This document shows, one piece after another, positions 25,901 through 37,109 of a stretch of DNA of 64,000 nt; the first letter of the stretch is position 1, and the number at the start of each line of letters is the position of its first letter. A program made the translations under genes and the position numbers. The stretch lies in the NCBI RefSeq assembly GCF_018320785.1, contig NC_054880.1:267001-331000 (forward strand), read 5' to 3'. Source of the stretch: Cheilinus undulatus (lineage: Eukaryota > Chordata > Actinopteri > Labriformes > Labridae). The notes beneath the pieces were generated by a model, which did no database searches, was not told the DNA's origin, and worked only from the letters and a program-made list of their open reading frames with translations.

Positions 25901-28900
25901 TAATATAGAGTTAACTACCGTAAAATAGAGTTAACTACCGTAATATAGAGTTAACTACCGTAATATAGAGTTAACTACTGTAATATAGAGTTAACTACCA
26001 TAATATAGAGTTAACTACTGTAATATAAAGTTAACTACCGTAATATAGAGTTAACTACTGTAATATAGAGTTAACTACTGTAATACAGAGTTAACTACCG
26101 TAATATAGAGTTAACTACCGTAATATAAAGTTAACTACCGTAATATAGAGTTAACTACTGTAATATAGAGTTAACTACTGTAAAATAGAGTTAACTACTG
26201 TAAAATAGAGTTAACTACTGTAATATAGAGTTAACTACTGTAAAATAAAGTTAACTACCGTAATATAGAGTTAACTACTGTAATATAGAGTTAACTACTG
26301 TAAAATAGAGTTAACTACCGTAATATAGAGTTAACTACCGTAATATAGAGTTAACTACTATAATATAGAGTTAACTACCATAATATAGAGTTAACTACTG
26401 TAATATAGAGTTAACTACTGTAATATAGAGTTAACTACCGTAATATAGAGTTAATAACCGATAAAGTTAACAACTGTAATATAGAGTTAACTACTGTAAT
26501 ATAGAGTTAACTATTGTAATATAGAATTAACTACCGTAATATAGAGTTAACTACCGTAATATTAAGTTAACTACTGTAATATAGAGTTAACTACTGTAAA
26601 ATAGTTAACTACTGTATTATAGAGTTAACTACTGTACTATAGAGTTAACTACCGTAATATAGAGTTAATAACCGTAATATAAAGTTAACTACTGTAATAT
26701 AGAGTTAACTACCGTAATATAGAGTTAATAACCGATAAAGTTAACTACTGTAATATAGAGTTAACTACTGTAATATAGAGTTAACTCCTGTAATATAGAG
26801 TTAACTACCGTAATATAGAGTTAATAACCGATAAAGTTAACTACTGTAATATAGAGTTAACTACTGTAATATAGAGTTAACTACTGTAATATAGAGTTAA
26901 CTACCGTAATATAGAGTTAACTACCGTGATATAGAGTTAACTACTGTAATATAGAGTTAACTACCATAATATAGAGTTAACTACTGTAATATAGAGTTAA
27001 CTACTGTAATATAGAGTTAACTACTGTAATATAGAGTTAACTACCGTAATATAGAGTTAATAACCGATAAAGTTAACTACTGTAATATAGAGTTAACTAC
27101 TGTAATATAGAGTTAACTCCTGTAATATAGAGTTAACTACCGTAATATAGAGTTAATAACCGATAAAGTTAACTACTGTAATATAGAGTTAACTACTGTA
27201 ATATAGAGTTAACTACTGTAATATAGAGTTAACTACCGTAATATAGAGTTAACTACCGTAATATAGAGTTAACTACTGTAATATAGAGTTAACTACCATA
27301 ATATAGAGTTAACTACTGTAATATAGAGTTAACTACTGTAATATAGAGTTAACTACTGTAATATAGAGTTAACTACCGTAATATAGAGTTAATAACCGAT
27401 AAAGTTAACTACTGTAATATAGAGTTAACTACTGTAATATAGAGTTAACCACTGTAATATAGAGTTAACTATCGTAATATAGAGTTAATAACCGTAATAT
27501 AAAGTTAACTACTGTAATATAGAGTTAACTACTGTAATATAGAGTTAACTACTGTAATATTAGGTTAACTACTGTAATATAGAGTTAACTACTGTAATAT
27601 TAGGTTAACTACTGTAATATAAGGTTAACTACTGTAATTCAGAGTTAACTACTGTAATATTAGGTTAACTACTGTAATATAGAGTTAACTACTGTAATAT
27701 AAGGTTAACTACTGTAATATAGAGTTAACTAATGTAATATAGAGTTAACTACCATAATATAGAGTTAATAACCGTAATAAAAAATTAACTACTGTAATAT
27801 AGAGTTAACTACTGTAATATTAGGTTAACTACTGTAATATAAGGTTAACTACTGTAATTCAGAGTTAACTACTGTAATATTAGGTTAACTACTGTAATAT
27901 AGAGTTAACTACTGTAATACAAGGTTAACTACTGTAATATAGAGTTAACTAATGTAATATAGAGTTAACTACCGTAATATAGAGTTAATAACCGTAATAT
28001 AAAGTTAACTACTGTAATAAAGTTAACTACTGTAATATAGAGTTAACTACTGTAATATAGAGTTAACTAATTTAATATAAAGTTAACTACTGTAATATAG
28101 AGTTAACTACTGTAATATTAGGTTAACTACTGTAATATAGAGTTAACTACTGTAATATTAGGTTAACTACTATAATATAGAGTTAACTACTGTAATATAG
28201 AGTTAACTACCGTAATATAGAGTTAACTACTGTAATATAGAGTTAACTACTGTAATATAGAGTTAACTATCGTAATATAGAGTTAACTACTGTAATATAG
28301 AGTTAACTACTGTAATATTAGGTTAACTACTGTAATATAGAGTTAACTACTGTAATATAAGGTTAACTACTGTAATATAGAGTTAACAACTGTAATATAG
28401 AGTTAACTACTGTAATATAGAGTTAACTATCATAATATCGAGTTAATAACCGTAATATAAAGTTAACTACTGTAATATAGAGTTAACTACTGTAATATAG
28501 AGTTAACTACCGTAATATAGAGTTAATAACCGATAAAGTTAACTTTTGTAATATAGAGTTAACTACTGTAATATAGAGTTATTTACTGTAATATAGAGTT
28601 AACTACTGTAATATAGAGTTAACTACTGTAATATAGAGTTAACTACCGTAATATAGAGTTAACTACCGTAATATAGAGTTAACAACTGTAATATAGAGTT
28701 AACTACTGTAATATAGAGTTAACTACCGTAATATAGAGTTAATAACCGATAAAGTTAACTACTGTAATATAGAGTTAATAACCGATAAAGTTAACTTTTG
28801 TAATATAGAGTTAACTACTGTAATATAGAGTTAATAACTGTTATATAGAGTTAACTACCGTAATATAGAGTTAACTACTGAAATATAGAGTTTACTCCTG

Positions 28901-31900
28901 TAATATAGAGTTAACTACTGTAATATTAGGTTAACTACTGTAATATAGAGTTAACTACTGTAATATAGAGTTAACTACTGTAATATAAGGTTAACTACTG
29001 TAATATAGAGTTAACTACTGTAATATAAGGTTAACTACTGTAATATAGAGTTAACTACTGTAATATAGAGTTAACTACTGTAATATAGAGTTAACTACTG
29101 TAATATAAGGTTAACTACTGTAATATAGAGTTAACTACTGTAATATAGAGTTAACTACTGTAATATAGAGTTAACTACTGTAATATAAGGTTAACTACTG
29201 TAATATAGAGTTAACTACTGTAATATAGAGTTAACTACTGTAATATAGAGTTAACTACTGTAATATAAGGTTAACTACTGTAATATAGAGTTAACTACTG
29301 TAATATAGAGTTAACTACTGTAATATAGAGTTACCTACTGTAATATAAGGTTAACTACTGTAATATAGAGATAAATACTGTAATATAGAGTTAACTACTG
29401 TAATATAGAGTTAACTACTGTAATATAGAGTTAACTACTGTAATATAAGGTTAACTACTGTAATATAGAGTTAACTACTGTAATATAAGGTTAACTACTG
29501 TAATATAGAGTTAACTACTGTAATATAGAGTTAACTACTGTAATATAAGGTTAACTACTGTAATATAGAGTTAACTACTGTAATATCGAGTTAACTACTG
29601 TAATATAGAGTTAACTACTGTAATATAGAGTTAACTACTGTAATATAAGGTTAACTACTGTAATATAGAGTTAACTACTGTAATATAGAGTTAACTACTG
29701 TAATATAAGGTTAACTACTGTAATATAGAGTTAACTACTGTAATATAGAGTTAACTACTGTAATATAGAGTTAACTACTGTAATATAAGGTTAACTACTG
29801 TAATATAGAGTTAACTACTGTAATATTAGGTTAACTACTGTAATATAGAGTTAACTACTGTAATATAGAGTTAACTACTGTAATATAGAGTTAACTACTG
29901 TAATATAAGGTTAACTACTGTAATATAGAGTTAACTACTGTAATATAGAGTTAACTACTGTAATATAAGGTTAACTACTGTAATATAGAGTTAACTACTG
30001 TAATATAGAGTTAACTACTGTAATATAGAGTTAACTACTGTAATATAAGGTAACCTCTGTAATATAGAGTTAACTACTGTAATATAGAGTTAACTACTGT
30101 AATATAAGGTTAACTACTGTAATATAGAGTTAACTACTGTAATATAGAGTTAACTACTGTAATATAAGGTAACCTCTGTAATATAGAGTTAACTACTGTA
30201 ATATAGAGTTAACTACTGTAATATAAGGTTAACTACTGTAATATTAGGTTAACTACTGTAATATAGAGTTAACTACTGTAATATTAGGTTAACTACTGTA
30301 ATATAAGGTTAACTACTGTAATTCAGAGTTAACTACTGTAATATTAGGTTAACTACTGTAATATAGAGTTAACTACTGTAACATAAGGTTAACTACTGTA
30401 ATATAGAGTTAACTAATGTAATATAGAGTTAACTACCGTAATATAGAGTTAATAACCGTAATATAAGGTTAACTACTGTAATATAGAGTTAACTACTGTA
30501 ATATAGAGTTAACTACTGTAATATAGAGTTAACTACTGTAATATAAGGTTAACTACTGTAATATAGAGTTAACTACTTCAATATTAGGTTAACTACTGTA
30601 ATATAGAGTTAACTACTGTAATATTAGGTTAACTACTGTAATATAAGGTGAACTACTGTAATATTAGGTTAACTACTGTAATATAGAGTTAACTACTGTA
30701 ATATTAGGTTAACTACTGTAATATAAGGTTAACTACTGTAATTCAGAGTTAACTACTGTAATATTAGGTTAACTACTGTAATATAGAGTTAACTATTGTA
30801 ATATAAGGTTAACTACTGTAATATAGAGTTAACTAATGTAATATAGAGTTAACTACTGTAATATTAGGTTAACTACTGTAATATAGAGTTAACTACTGTA
30901 ATATAAAGTTAACTACTGTAATATAAGGTTAACTACTGTAATATAGAGTTAACTCCTGTAATATTAGGTTAACTACTGTAATATAGAGTTAACTACTGTA
31001 ATATAGAGTTAACTACTGTAATATTAGGTTAACTACTGTAATATAGAGTTAACTACTGTAATATAGAGTTAACTACTGTAATATAGAGTTAACTACTGTA
31101 ATATAAGGTTAACTACTGTAATATAGAGTTAACTACTGTAATATAGAGTTAACTACTGTAATATAAGGTTAACTACTGTAATATAGAGTTAACTACTGTA
31201 ATATAGAGTTAACTACTGTAATATAGAGTTAACTACTGTAATATAAGGTAACCTCTGTAATATAGAGTTAACTACTGTAATATAGAGTTAACTACTGTAA
31301 TATAAGGTTAACTACTGTAATATAGAGTTAACTACTGTAATATAGAGTTAACTACTGTAATATAAGGTTAACTACTGTAATATAGAGTTAACTACTGTAA
31401 TATAGAGTTAACTACTGTAATATAAGGTTAACTACTGTAATATTAGGTTAACTACTGTAATATAGAGTTAACTACTGTAATATTAGGTTAACTACTGTAA
31501 TATAAGGTTAACTACTGTAATTCAGAGTTAACTACTGTAATATTAGGTTAACTACTGTAATATAGAGTTAACTACTGTAACATAAGGTTAACTACTGTAA
31601 TATAGAGTTAACTAATGTAATATAGAGTTAACTACCGTAATATAGAGTTAATAACCGTAATATAAGGTTAACTACTGTAATATAGAGTTAACTACTGTAA
31701 TATAGAGTTAACTACTGTAATATAGAGTTAACTACTGTAATATAAGGTTAACTACTGTAATATAGAGTTAACTACTTCAATATTAGGTTAACTACTGTAA
31801 TATAGAGTTAACTACTGTAATATTAGGTTAACTACTGTAATATAAGGTGAACTACTGTAATATTAGGTTAACTACTGTAATATAGAGTTAACTACTGTAA

Positions 31901-34900
31901 TATTAGGTTAACTACTGTAATATAAGGTTAACTACTGTAATTCAGAGTTAACTACTGTAATATTAGGTTAACTACTGTAATATAGAGTTAACTACTGTAA
32001 TATAAGGTTAACTACTGTAATATAGAGTTAACTAATGTAATATAGAGTTAACTACTGTAATATAGAGTTAATAACCGTAATATAAAGTTAACTACTGTAA
32101 TAAAGTTAACTACTGTAATATAGAGTTAACTACTGTAATATAGAGTTAACTACTGTAATATAGAGTTAACTAATTTAATATAAAGTTAACTACTGTAATA
32201 TAGAGTTAACTACTGTAATATTAGGTTAACTACTGTAATATAGAGTTAACTACTGTAATATTAGGTTAACTACTGTAATATAGAGTTAACTACTGTAATA
32301 TAGAGTTAACTACCGTAATATAGAGTTAACTACTGTAATATAGAGTTAACTACTGTAATATAGAGTTAACTATCGTAATATAGAGTTAACTACTGTAATA
32401 TAGAGTTAACTACTGTAATATTAGGTTAACTACTGTAATATAGAGTTAACTACTGAAATATAAGGTTAACTACTGTAATATAGAGTTAACTACTGTAATA
32501 TAGAGTTAACTACTGTAATATAGAGTTAACTATCATAATATCGAGTTAATAACCGTAATATAAAGTTAACTACTGTAATATAGAGTTAACTACTGTAATA
32601 TAGAGTTAACTACCGTAATATAGAGTTAATAACCGATAAAGTTAACTTTTGTAATATAGTTAACTACTGTAATATAGAGTTAACTACTGTAATATAAGGT
32701 TAACTACTGTAATATAGAGTTAACTACTGTAATATAGAGTTAACTACTGTAATATAGAGTTAACTACTGTAATATAGAGTTAACTACTGTAATATAAGGT
32801 TAACTACTGTAATATAGAGTTAACTAATGTAATATAGAGTTAACTACTGTAATATAGAGTTAATAACCGATAAAGTTAACTTTTGTAATATAGAGTTAAC
32901 TACTGTAATATAGAGTTAATTACTGTTATATAGAGTTAACTACTGAAATATAGAGTTTACTACTGTAATATAGAGTTAACTACTGTAATATTAGGTTAAC
33001 TTCTGTAATATAGAGTTAACTAATGTAATATAGAGTTAACTACTGTAATATTAGGTTAACTACTGTAATATAAGGTTAACTACTGTAATATAGAGTTAAC
33101 TACTGTAATATAAGGTTAACTACTGTAATATAGAGTTAACTACTGTAATATAGAGTTAACTACTGTAATATAAGGTTAACTACTGTAATATAGAGTTAAC
33201 TACTGTAAAATAAGGTTAACTACTGTAATATAAGGTTAACTACTGTAATATAGAGTTAACTACTGTAATATAGAGTTAACTACTGTAATATAAGGTTAAC
33301 TACTGTAATATAGAGTTAACTACTGTAATATAGAGTTAACTACTGTAATATAGAGGTAACTACTGTAATATAGAGTTAACTACTGTAATATAAGGTTAAC
33401 TACTGTAATATAGAGGTAACTACTGTAATATAGAGTTAACTACTGTAATATAGAGTTAACTACTGTAATATAAGGTTAACTACTGTAATATAGAGTTAAC
33501 TACTGTAATATAAGGTTAACTACTGTAATATAAGGTTAACTACTGTAATATAGAGTTAACTACTGTAATATAGAGTTAACTACTGTAATATAAGGTTAAC
33601 TACTGTAATATAGAGTTAACTACTGTAATATAGAGTTAAGTACTGTAATATAGAGTTAACTAATTTAATATAAAGTTAACTACTGTAATATAGAGTTAAC
33701 TACTGTAATATTAGGTTAACTACTGTAATATAGAGTTAACTACTGTAATATTAGGTTAACTACTGTAATATAGAGTTAACTACTGTAATATAGAGTTAAC
33801 TACCGTAATATAGAGTTAACTACTGTAATATAGAGTTAACTACTGTAATATAGAGTTAACTATCGTAATATAGAGTTAACTACTGTAATATAGAGTTAAC
33901 TACTGTAATATTAGGTTAACTACTGTAATATAGAGTTAACTACTGTAATATAAGGTTAACTACTGTAATATAGAGTTAACTACTGTAATATAGAGTTAAC
34001 TACTGTAATATAGAGTTAACTATCATAATATCGAGTTAATAACCGTAATATAAAGTTAACTACTGTAATATAGAGTTAACTACTGTAATATAGAGTTAAC
34101 TACCGTAATATAGAGTTAATAACCGATAAAGTTAACTTTTGTAATATAGTTAACTACTGTAATATAGAGTTAACTACTGTAATATAAGGTTAACTACTGT
34201 AATATAGAGTTAACTACTGTAATATAGAGTTAACTACTGTAATATAGAGTTAACTACTGTAATATAGAGGTAACTACTGTAATATAAGGTTAACTACTGT
34301 AATATAGAGTTAACTAATGTAATATAGAGTTAACTACTGTAATATAGAGTTAATAACCGATAAAGTTAACTTTTGTAATATAGAGTTAACTACTGTAATA
34401 TAGAGTTAATTACTGTTATATAGAGTTAACTACCGTAATATAGAGTTAACTACTGAAATATAGAGTTTACTACTGTAATATAGAGTTAACTACTGTAATA
34501 TTAGGTTAACTACTGTAATATAGAGTTAACTAATGTAATATAGAGTTAACTACTGTAATATTAGGTTAACTACTGTAATATAAGGTTAACTACTGTAATA
34601 TAGAGTTAACTACTGTAATATAAGGTTAACTACTGTAATATAGAGTTAACTACTGTAATATAGAGTTAACTACTGTAATATAAGGTTAACTACTGTAATA
34701 TAGAGTTAACTACTGTAAAATAAGGTTAACTACTGTAATATAAGGTTAACTACTGTAATATAGAGTTAACTACTGTAATATAGAGTTAACTACTGTAATA
34801 TAAGGTTAACTACTGTAATATAGAGTTAACTACTGTAATATAGAGTTAACTACTGTAATATAGAGGTAACTACTGTAATATAGAGTTAACTACTGTAATA

Positions 34901-36347
34901 TAGAGTTAACTACTGTAATATAAGGTTAACTACTGTAATATAGAGGTAACTACTGTAATATAGAGTTAACTACTGTAATATAGAGTTAACTACTGTAATA
35001 TAAGGTTAACTACTGTAATATAGAGTTAACTACTGTAATATAAGGTTAACTACTGTAATATAAGGTTAACTACTGTAATATAGAGTTAACTACTGTAATA
35101 TAAGGTTAACTACTGTAATATAGAGTTAACTACTGTAATATAGAGTTAACTACTGTAATATAAGGTTAACTACTGTAATATAGAGTTAACTACTGTAATA
35201 TAGAGTTAACTACTGTAATATAAGGTTAACTACTGTAATATAGAGTTAACTACTGTAATATAGAGTTAACTACTGTAATATAGAGTTAACTACTGTAATA
35301 TAAGGTTAACTACTGTAATATAGAGTTAACTACTGTAATATAGAGTTAACTACTGTAATATAAGGTTAACTACTGTAATATAGAGTTAACTACTGTAATA
35401 TAGAGTTAACTACTGTAATATAGAGTTAACTACTGTAATATAGAGTTAACTACTGTAATATAAGGTTAACTACTGTAATATAGAGTTAACTACTGTAATA
35501 TAGAGTTAACTACTGTAATATAGAGTTAACTACTGTAATATAAGGTTAACTACTGTAATATAGAGTTAACTACTGTAATATAGAGTTAACTACTGTAATA
35601 TAAGGTTAACTACTGTAATATAGAGTTAACTACTGTAATATAGAGTTAACTACTGTAATATAAGGTTAACTACTGTAATATAGAGTTAACTACTGTAATA
35701 TAGAGTTAACTACTGTAATATAAGGTTAACTACTGTAATATAGAGTTAACTACTGTAATATAAGGTTAACTACTGTAATATAGAGTTAACTACTGTAATA
35801 TAGAGTTAACTACTGTAATATAAGGTTAACTACTGTAATATAGAGTTAACTACTGTAATATAGAGTTAACTACTGTAATATAGAGTTAACTACTGTAATA
35901 TAGAGTTAACTACTGTAATATAAGGTTAACTACTGTAATATCAGGATGAGGTTGGAGGTAGCAGTGCTGTCTGCTAAGTGCTAGCTGCTACATCTGCGGC
36001 TCTACTTTGTTAATTGTTGACTATTTAACTAAACACCTTTCCTGGTTTCTTTCTAAGTTTGTCTCTTTAAGGCTTTTGCTCGTATTTCTTTTGTTTCTCC
36101 AGTTTTTCGTTGTAACGCCGTATGACTACACTCACTGCCTCTGCCGTTACCTCTGCTAACCCACTAAAATGGCGCGGGGGGGCGTGTCGGTCACGTGACT
36201 GACAAAGACCGATAAGGTGGATTTTCCCGGAGTTTATCCGGTAACAGTCTCCTACTGTGATATGACCATAACAGAGAGTATTTACCAGTAACAGCTCGTG
36301 TAGTCGCAGCTCTCTCTGCTCCGTGTGATCCCCTCATCTCGGCTCAT
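10854..36347 (-). CDS. ntaq1: NTAQ1 / WDYHV1, protein N-terminal glutamine amidohydrolase (gene span, six coding exons)
   Basis: The enzyme deamidates N-terminal Gln to Glu, which feeds proteins into the Arg/N-degron pathway; it is cytosolic and nuclear. Coding exons, in transcript order on the minus strand: 36347-36286, 17714-17615, 11766-11716, 11432-11284, 11183-11059, 10975-10854. All junctions are GT-AG and the phases agree (62+100+51+149+125+122 = 609 nt), giving 202 residues plus stop, close to the human 205. The known Cys-His-Asp triad (human C28, H81, D97) is conserved as Cys21 in TSCYCEEN, His74 in the WDYHV motif and Asp90 in LIYDLD. Other family blocks present are [13 protein letters not shown] near the C-terminus and SDRSHMK-like CDRSHMK. 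Intron 1 is 18.6 kb and mostly satellite; intron 2 holds a 16-bp array. The downstream neighbour is unknown; bop1 lies 1.5 kb upstream in the same direction. I see no disabling change. Confidence 0.95.
11059..11183 (-). CDS. ntaq1: ntaq1 coding exon 5
   Basis: Begins after CCCACAG with phase 1 (completing an Arg codon), then [20 protein letters not shown], ending in [11 protein letters not shown] before GT at 11058. It matches the family segment [22 protein letters not shown] followed by a Pro-rich PPPPYP loop. The donor is GTCACA, weaker than consensus. Confidence 0.94.
11284..11432 (-). CDS. ntaq1: ntaq1 coding exon 4 (WDYHV motif, catalytic His and Asp)
   Basis: The acceptor is TTTGTTCTAG|GACTAC. 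The exon starts with DYHVILLQV, so the diagnostic WDYHV motif is split after its Trp by the intron. It also holds [13 protein letters not shown]. His74 and Asp90 of the triad are both here. The donor is CACAG|GTAACA. Confidence 0.95.
11716..11766 (-). CDS. ntaq1: ntaq1 coding exon 3 (51-bp microexon-like)
   Basis: A 51-bp exon bounded by TTCTCGCTCAG| and |GTCAGT, encoding [17 protein letters not shown]. It matches human IPIWKQQARPGDGPVIW at the same place, and is required to join exons 2 and 4 in frame. Confidence 0.94.
11880..17575. repeat. 16-bp minisatellite (GTTCTAGCCCTGATTT / GTTCTGGCCCTAATGT) in ntaq1 intron 2
   Basis: About 350 copies of a 16-bp unit, largely alternating two variants (TAGCCCTGATTT and TGGCCCTAATGT). 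Longer blocks repeat, for example about 12355-12700, 13150-13380 and 15355-15600, which share the same variant order. The right end decays into degenerate units and reaches within about 40 bp of the exon 2 donor at 17614. No gene is embedded in it. Confidence 0.96.
17615..17714 (-). CDS. ntaq1: ntaq1 coding exon 2
   Basis: The acceptor is TGTTCCACAG|TGAAGAG. The first base T completes the codon of the catalytic Cys21. The exon then encodes [15 protein letters not shown] and ends [12 protein letters not shown] before GTGAGA. It matches human EENIWKLCEYIKN and AVFISNERKM. Confidence 0.95.
17850..19136. repeat. Interspersed fish repeat of unknown class (GGGCGTGGC / GCCACCTAGTGG type)
   Basis: About 1.3 kb inside ntaq1 intron 1 with the look of a teleost interspersed repeat. 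Near-repeated sub-blocks each combine a GTGTGGCC or GGGCGTGGC box with a short GCCACCTAGTGG-like box (18162-18173; related at 18480-18493, 18790-18797 and 18990-19003). The text between is AT-rich and has no long credible frame. The small open frames here are not supported as genes. The repeat family is not assigned. Confidence 0.5.
19327..20022 (-). pseudogene. LINE-2 ORF2 C-terminal fragment
   Basis: A 231-residue open segment with the post-RT domain of L2-type ORF2. It has [57 protein letters not shown] and an ending [15 protein letters not shown]. These are the conserved blocks that follow the RT palm in L2/CR1 elements. It overlaps the RT frame by about 100 bp in a different frame, which marks a frameshift near 20,000. 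Confidence 0.85.
19916..20713 (-). pseudogene. LINE-2 ORF2 reverse transcriptase fragment
   Basis: A 265-residue segment carrying reverse transcriptase blocks: [33 protein letters not shown], a GIPQGSVLG box and the catalytic [11 protein letters not shown] box with the YADD tetrapeptide. The frame closes after the palm/thumb boundary because of a frameshift relative to the C-terminal segment. It is part of the intronic L2 copy and has no host function that can be inferred. Confidence 0.88.
21109..21366 (-). pseudogene. LINE-2 APE-type endonuclease remnant
   Basis: A short open piece reading [20 protein letters not shown] followed by a glycine-rich GRGVVLLLY. This is the middle of the apurinic-type endonuclease of L2 ORF2, where a similar (D/P)DYLSLNQATPPGYTY block is common. 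Other endonuclease blocks are scattered over frames between 20760 and 21480. Confidence 0.65.
21803..22831 (-). pseudogene. LINE-2 ORF1 with SGNH esterase domain
   Basis: 342 open codons. The first half is Ala/Ser/Pro-rich. The second half has the three hallmark blocks of an SGNH/GDSL hydrolase: [10 protein letters not shown] (nucleophile Ser), [10 protein letters not shown] (Gly-Thr-Asn-Asp) and [10 protein letters not shown] (catalytic Asp and His). Esterase domains are established in ORF1 of CR1-like non-LTR elements. An additional upstream frame (23033 to about 22830, starting [10 protein letters not shown]) looks like the true N-terminus displaced by a frameshift. The catalytic blocks are intact although the element is not. 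Confidence 0.78.
23271..35941. repeat. 12.7-kb satellite of a 20-bp unit (AGTTAACTACTGTAATATAG) in ntaq1 intron 1
   Basis: About 630 head-to-tail copies of a 20-bp AT-rich unit. Each carries the palindrome GTTAAC, with variants at TACTG/TACCG and TATAGAG/TATAAGG/TATTAGG. Rare 15-bp-shortened units (AATAACCGATAAAGTTAAC) mark block duplications of about 1.37 kb (24321 and 25693), 1.2 kb (30241 and 31440) and 1.49 kb (32651 and 34141). The left part is rich in TACCG and the right part is nearly pure TACTG with a regular AGG/GAG alternation. It occupies two thirds of the 18.6-kb ntaq1 intron 1. No embedded gene. Confidence 0.98.
35942..36285 (-). other. ntaq1: 5' part of ntaq1 intron 1
   Basis: Single-copy intron sequence just downstream of exon 1. 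It contains a 10-bp palindrome GTCACGTGAC (E-box CACGTG core) at 36190-36199 and an AAATGGCGCGG box near 36168. This looks like the CpG-containing inner side of the ntaq1 promoter region. No exon is seen. Confidence 0.5.
36286..36347 (-). CDS. ntaq1: ntaq1 coding exon 1 (start codon, catalytic Cys split at donor)
   Basis: The ATG at 36347-36345 opens [20 protein letters not shown]. The exon then ends in TG, followed by the donor GTAAAT; TG joins the T that starts exon 2 to make Cys21, the predicted nucleophile. The CDYTSCYC block matches human CVYSSCYC. The start was chosen because it is the only ATG in frame with that block. Two upstream ATGs are followed at once by TGA, and a third closes after four codons. 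Confidence 0.92.
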
Positions 36348-36480
36348 GTCGGTGTCACATCCAAAAGACTCCGCCGGAAGTCACATGACCACGAAGGCCG
36401 TTGTCTCCTCAAGGCTCGGTGAGCTCTATGGATGAGGCGCAGCTACTCGGGCGCCATCTTGGAGAGGGGTAACCCTGTTT
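36348..36480 (-). promoter_or_regulatory. ntaq1: ntaq1 promoter / 5' UTR, TATA-less
   Basis: This stretch lies immediately upstream of the ntaq1 ATG. It holds AAGATGGCGC on the sense strand at 36460-36451 (YY1-type start-site element), an ETS-type CCGGAAGT at 36374-36381 on the plus strand, and an E-box-like GTCACATGAC at 36380-36389. There is no TATA box and CpG is frequent, as expected of a housekeeping promoter. The transcription start is inferred to be near the YY1-like box. Confidence 0.6.
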
Positions 36481-36482
36481 AA

Positions 36483-36689
36483 AGCAGGTCTCTCCTTATT
36501 CCCACCATACTGACTCTCTTCAGGTCCAGACTCACCTGTCCAGGACAGCTTCTTCACTGTCATTACTTTGTCCCATTTTAAAATGCGTTAGTTTTTATCT
36601 GATGATTTATTGTACTTGTTTTTATCTGTAACATGACCTTGAGTGTTGAGAAAGGTACTAATAAATAAAATGTATTATTATAACCCTTA
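36483..36689 (+). mobile_element. LINE-2 3'-terminal remnant
   Basis: A plus-strand sequence encoding a decayed LFRSRLTC-like end of L2 ORF2, followed by the typical tail TTGAGTGTTGAGAAAGGT, AATAAATAAAATG and a short ATT run. The tail parallels that of the larger L2 copy at 19137. A GTGAGT on the opposite strand preceded by an ATG falls inside this remnant and is not an exon. Confidence 0.65.
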
Positions 36690-36693
36690 TTGA

Positions 36694-37109
36694 AGGTCAC
36701 ATATTTTGACCCATTTAGGATAAGTCTACATCGGTCTCAGAGGTCCTAAAACATGCCTGTAAAGTTCGTTTCTGTAAAAACACTCCAGTGTTGATGTCTG
36801 CATGTCTAAAAGCCCCTCTGTTTCCGAACCAGCTGTTTCTGTGTCTGTGTCTTTAAATGCTCTCCTGATAGGATCAAGAGAGGAGGGCAGAACTTATTTC
36901 TAAACAGGGAGAGCCAACTGAACCTGGGGGCGGGGCTAACTCCCCACATGACATCATGAGAGTAAAATCTGAGAACGGCTTGTTTCAGCACATTTTCTGA
37001 AAGGTGGGGGGATTTTTCTGATTCCTGGAGGATTGTGGACAGGCCAGGGGCACATATTTTTACATTTTTGTTAGAAAAGCCTAAAAGTGAGTTTTGTATA
37101 ATGTGACCT
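36694..37109. mobile_element. 416-bp MITE with AGGTCACAT termini and TTAA-type target site
   Basis: A short non-autonomous DNA element. The left end is AGGTCACAT (36694-36702) and the right end is its exact inverse ATGTGACCT (37101-37109). It is flanked by TTGA on the left (36690-36693) and TTAA on the right (37110-37113), consistent with a TTAA target duplication carrying one later mutation. TTAA duplication is shared by piggyBac and Kolobok superfamilies; which one cannot be decided here. The 168-codon minus frame crossing it has no recognisable domain and is chance. Confidence 0.72.

Noticed and set aside
23271..35941. Regular 20-bp periodicity considered as a CRISPR-like or centromeric array
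   Set aside because: There are no repeat-spacer structure, no unique spacers and no cas genes, and the context is a vertebrate intron. A centromere is unlikely for an array inside ntaq1 with genes on both sides.
36537..36582. Minus-strand ATG followed by a short frame (MGQSNDSEEAVLDR) and a strong GTGAGT donor, considered as an alternative first exon of ntaq1
   Set aside because: It lies inside a LINE-2 3'-end remnant in the opposite orientation. The real ntaq1 start exon with CDYTSCYC is at 36347.
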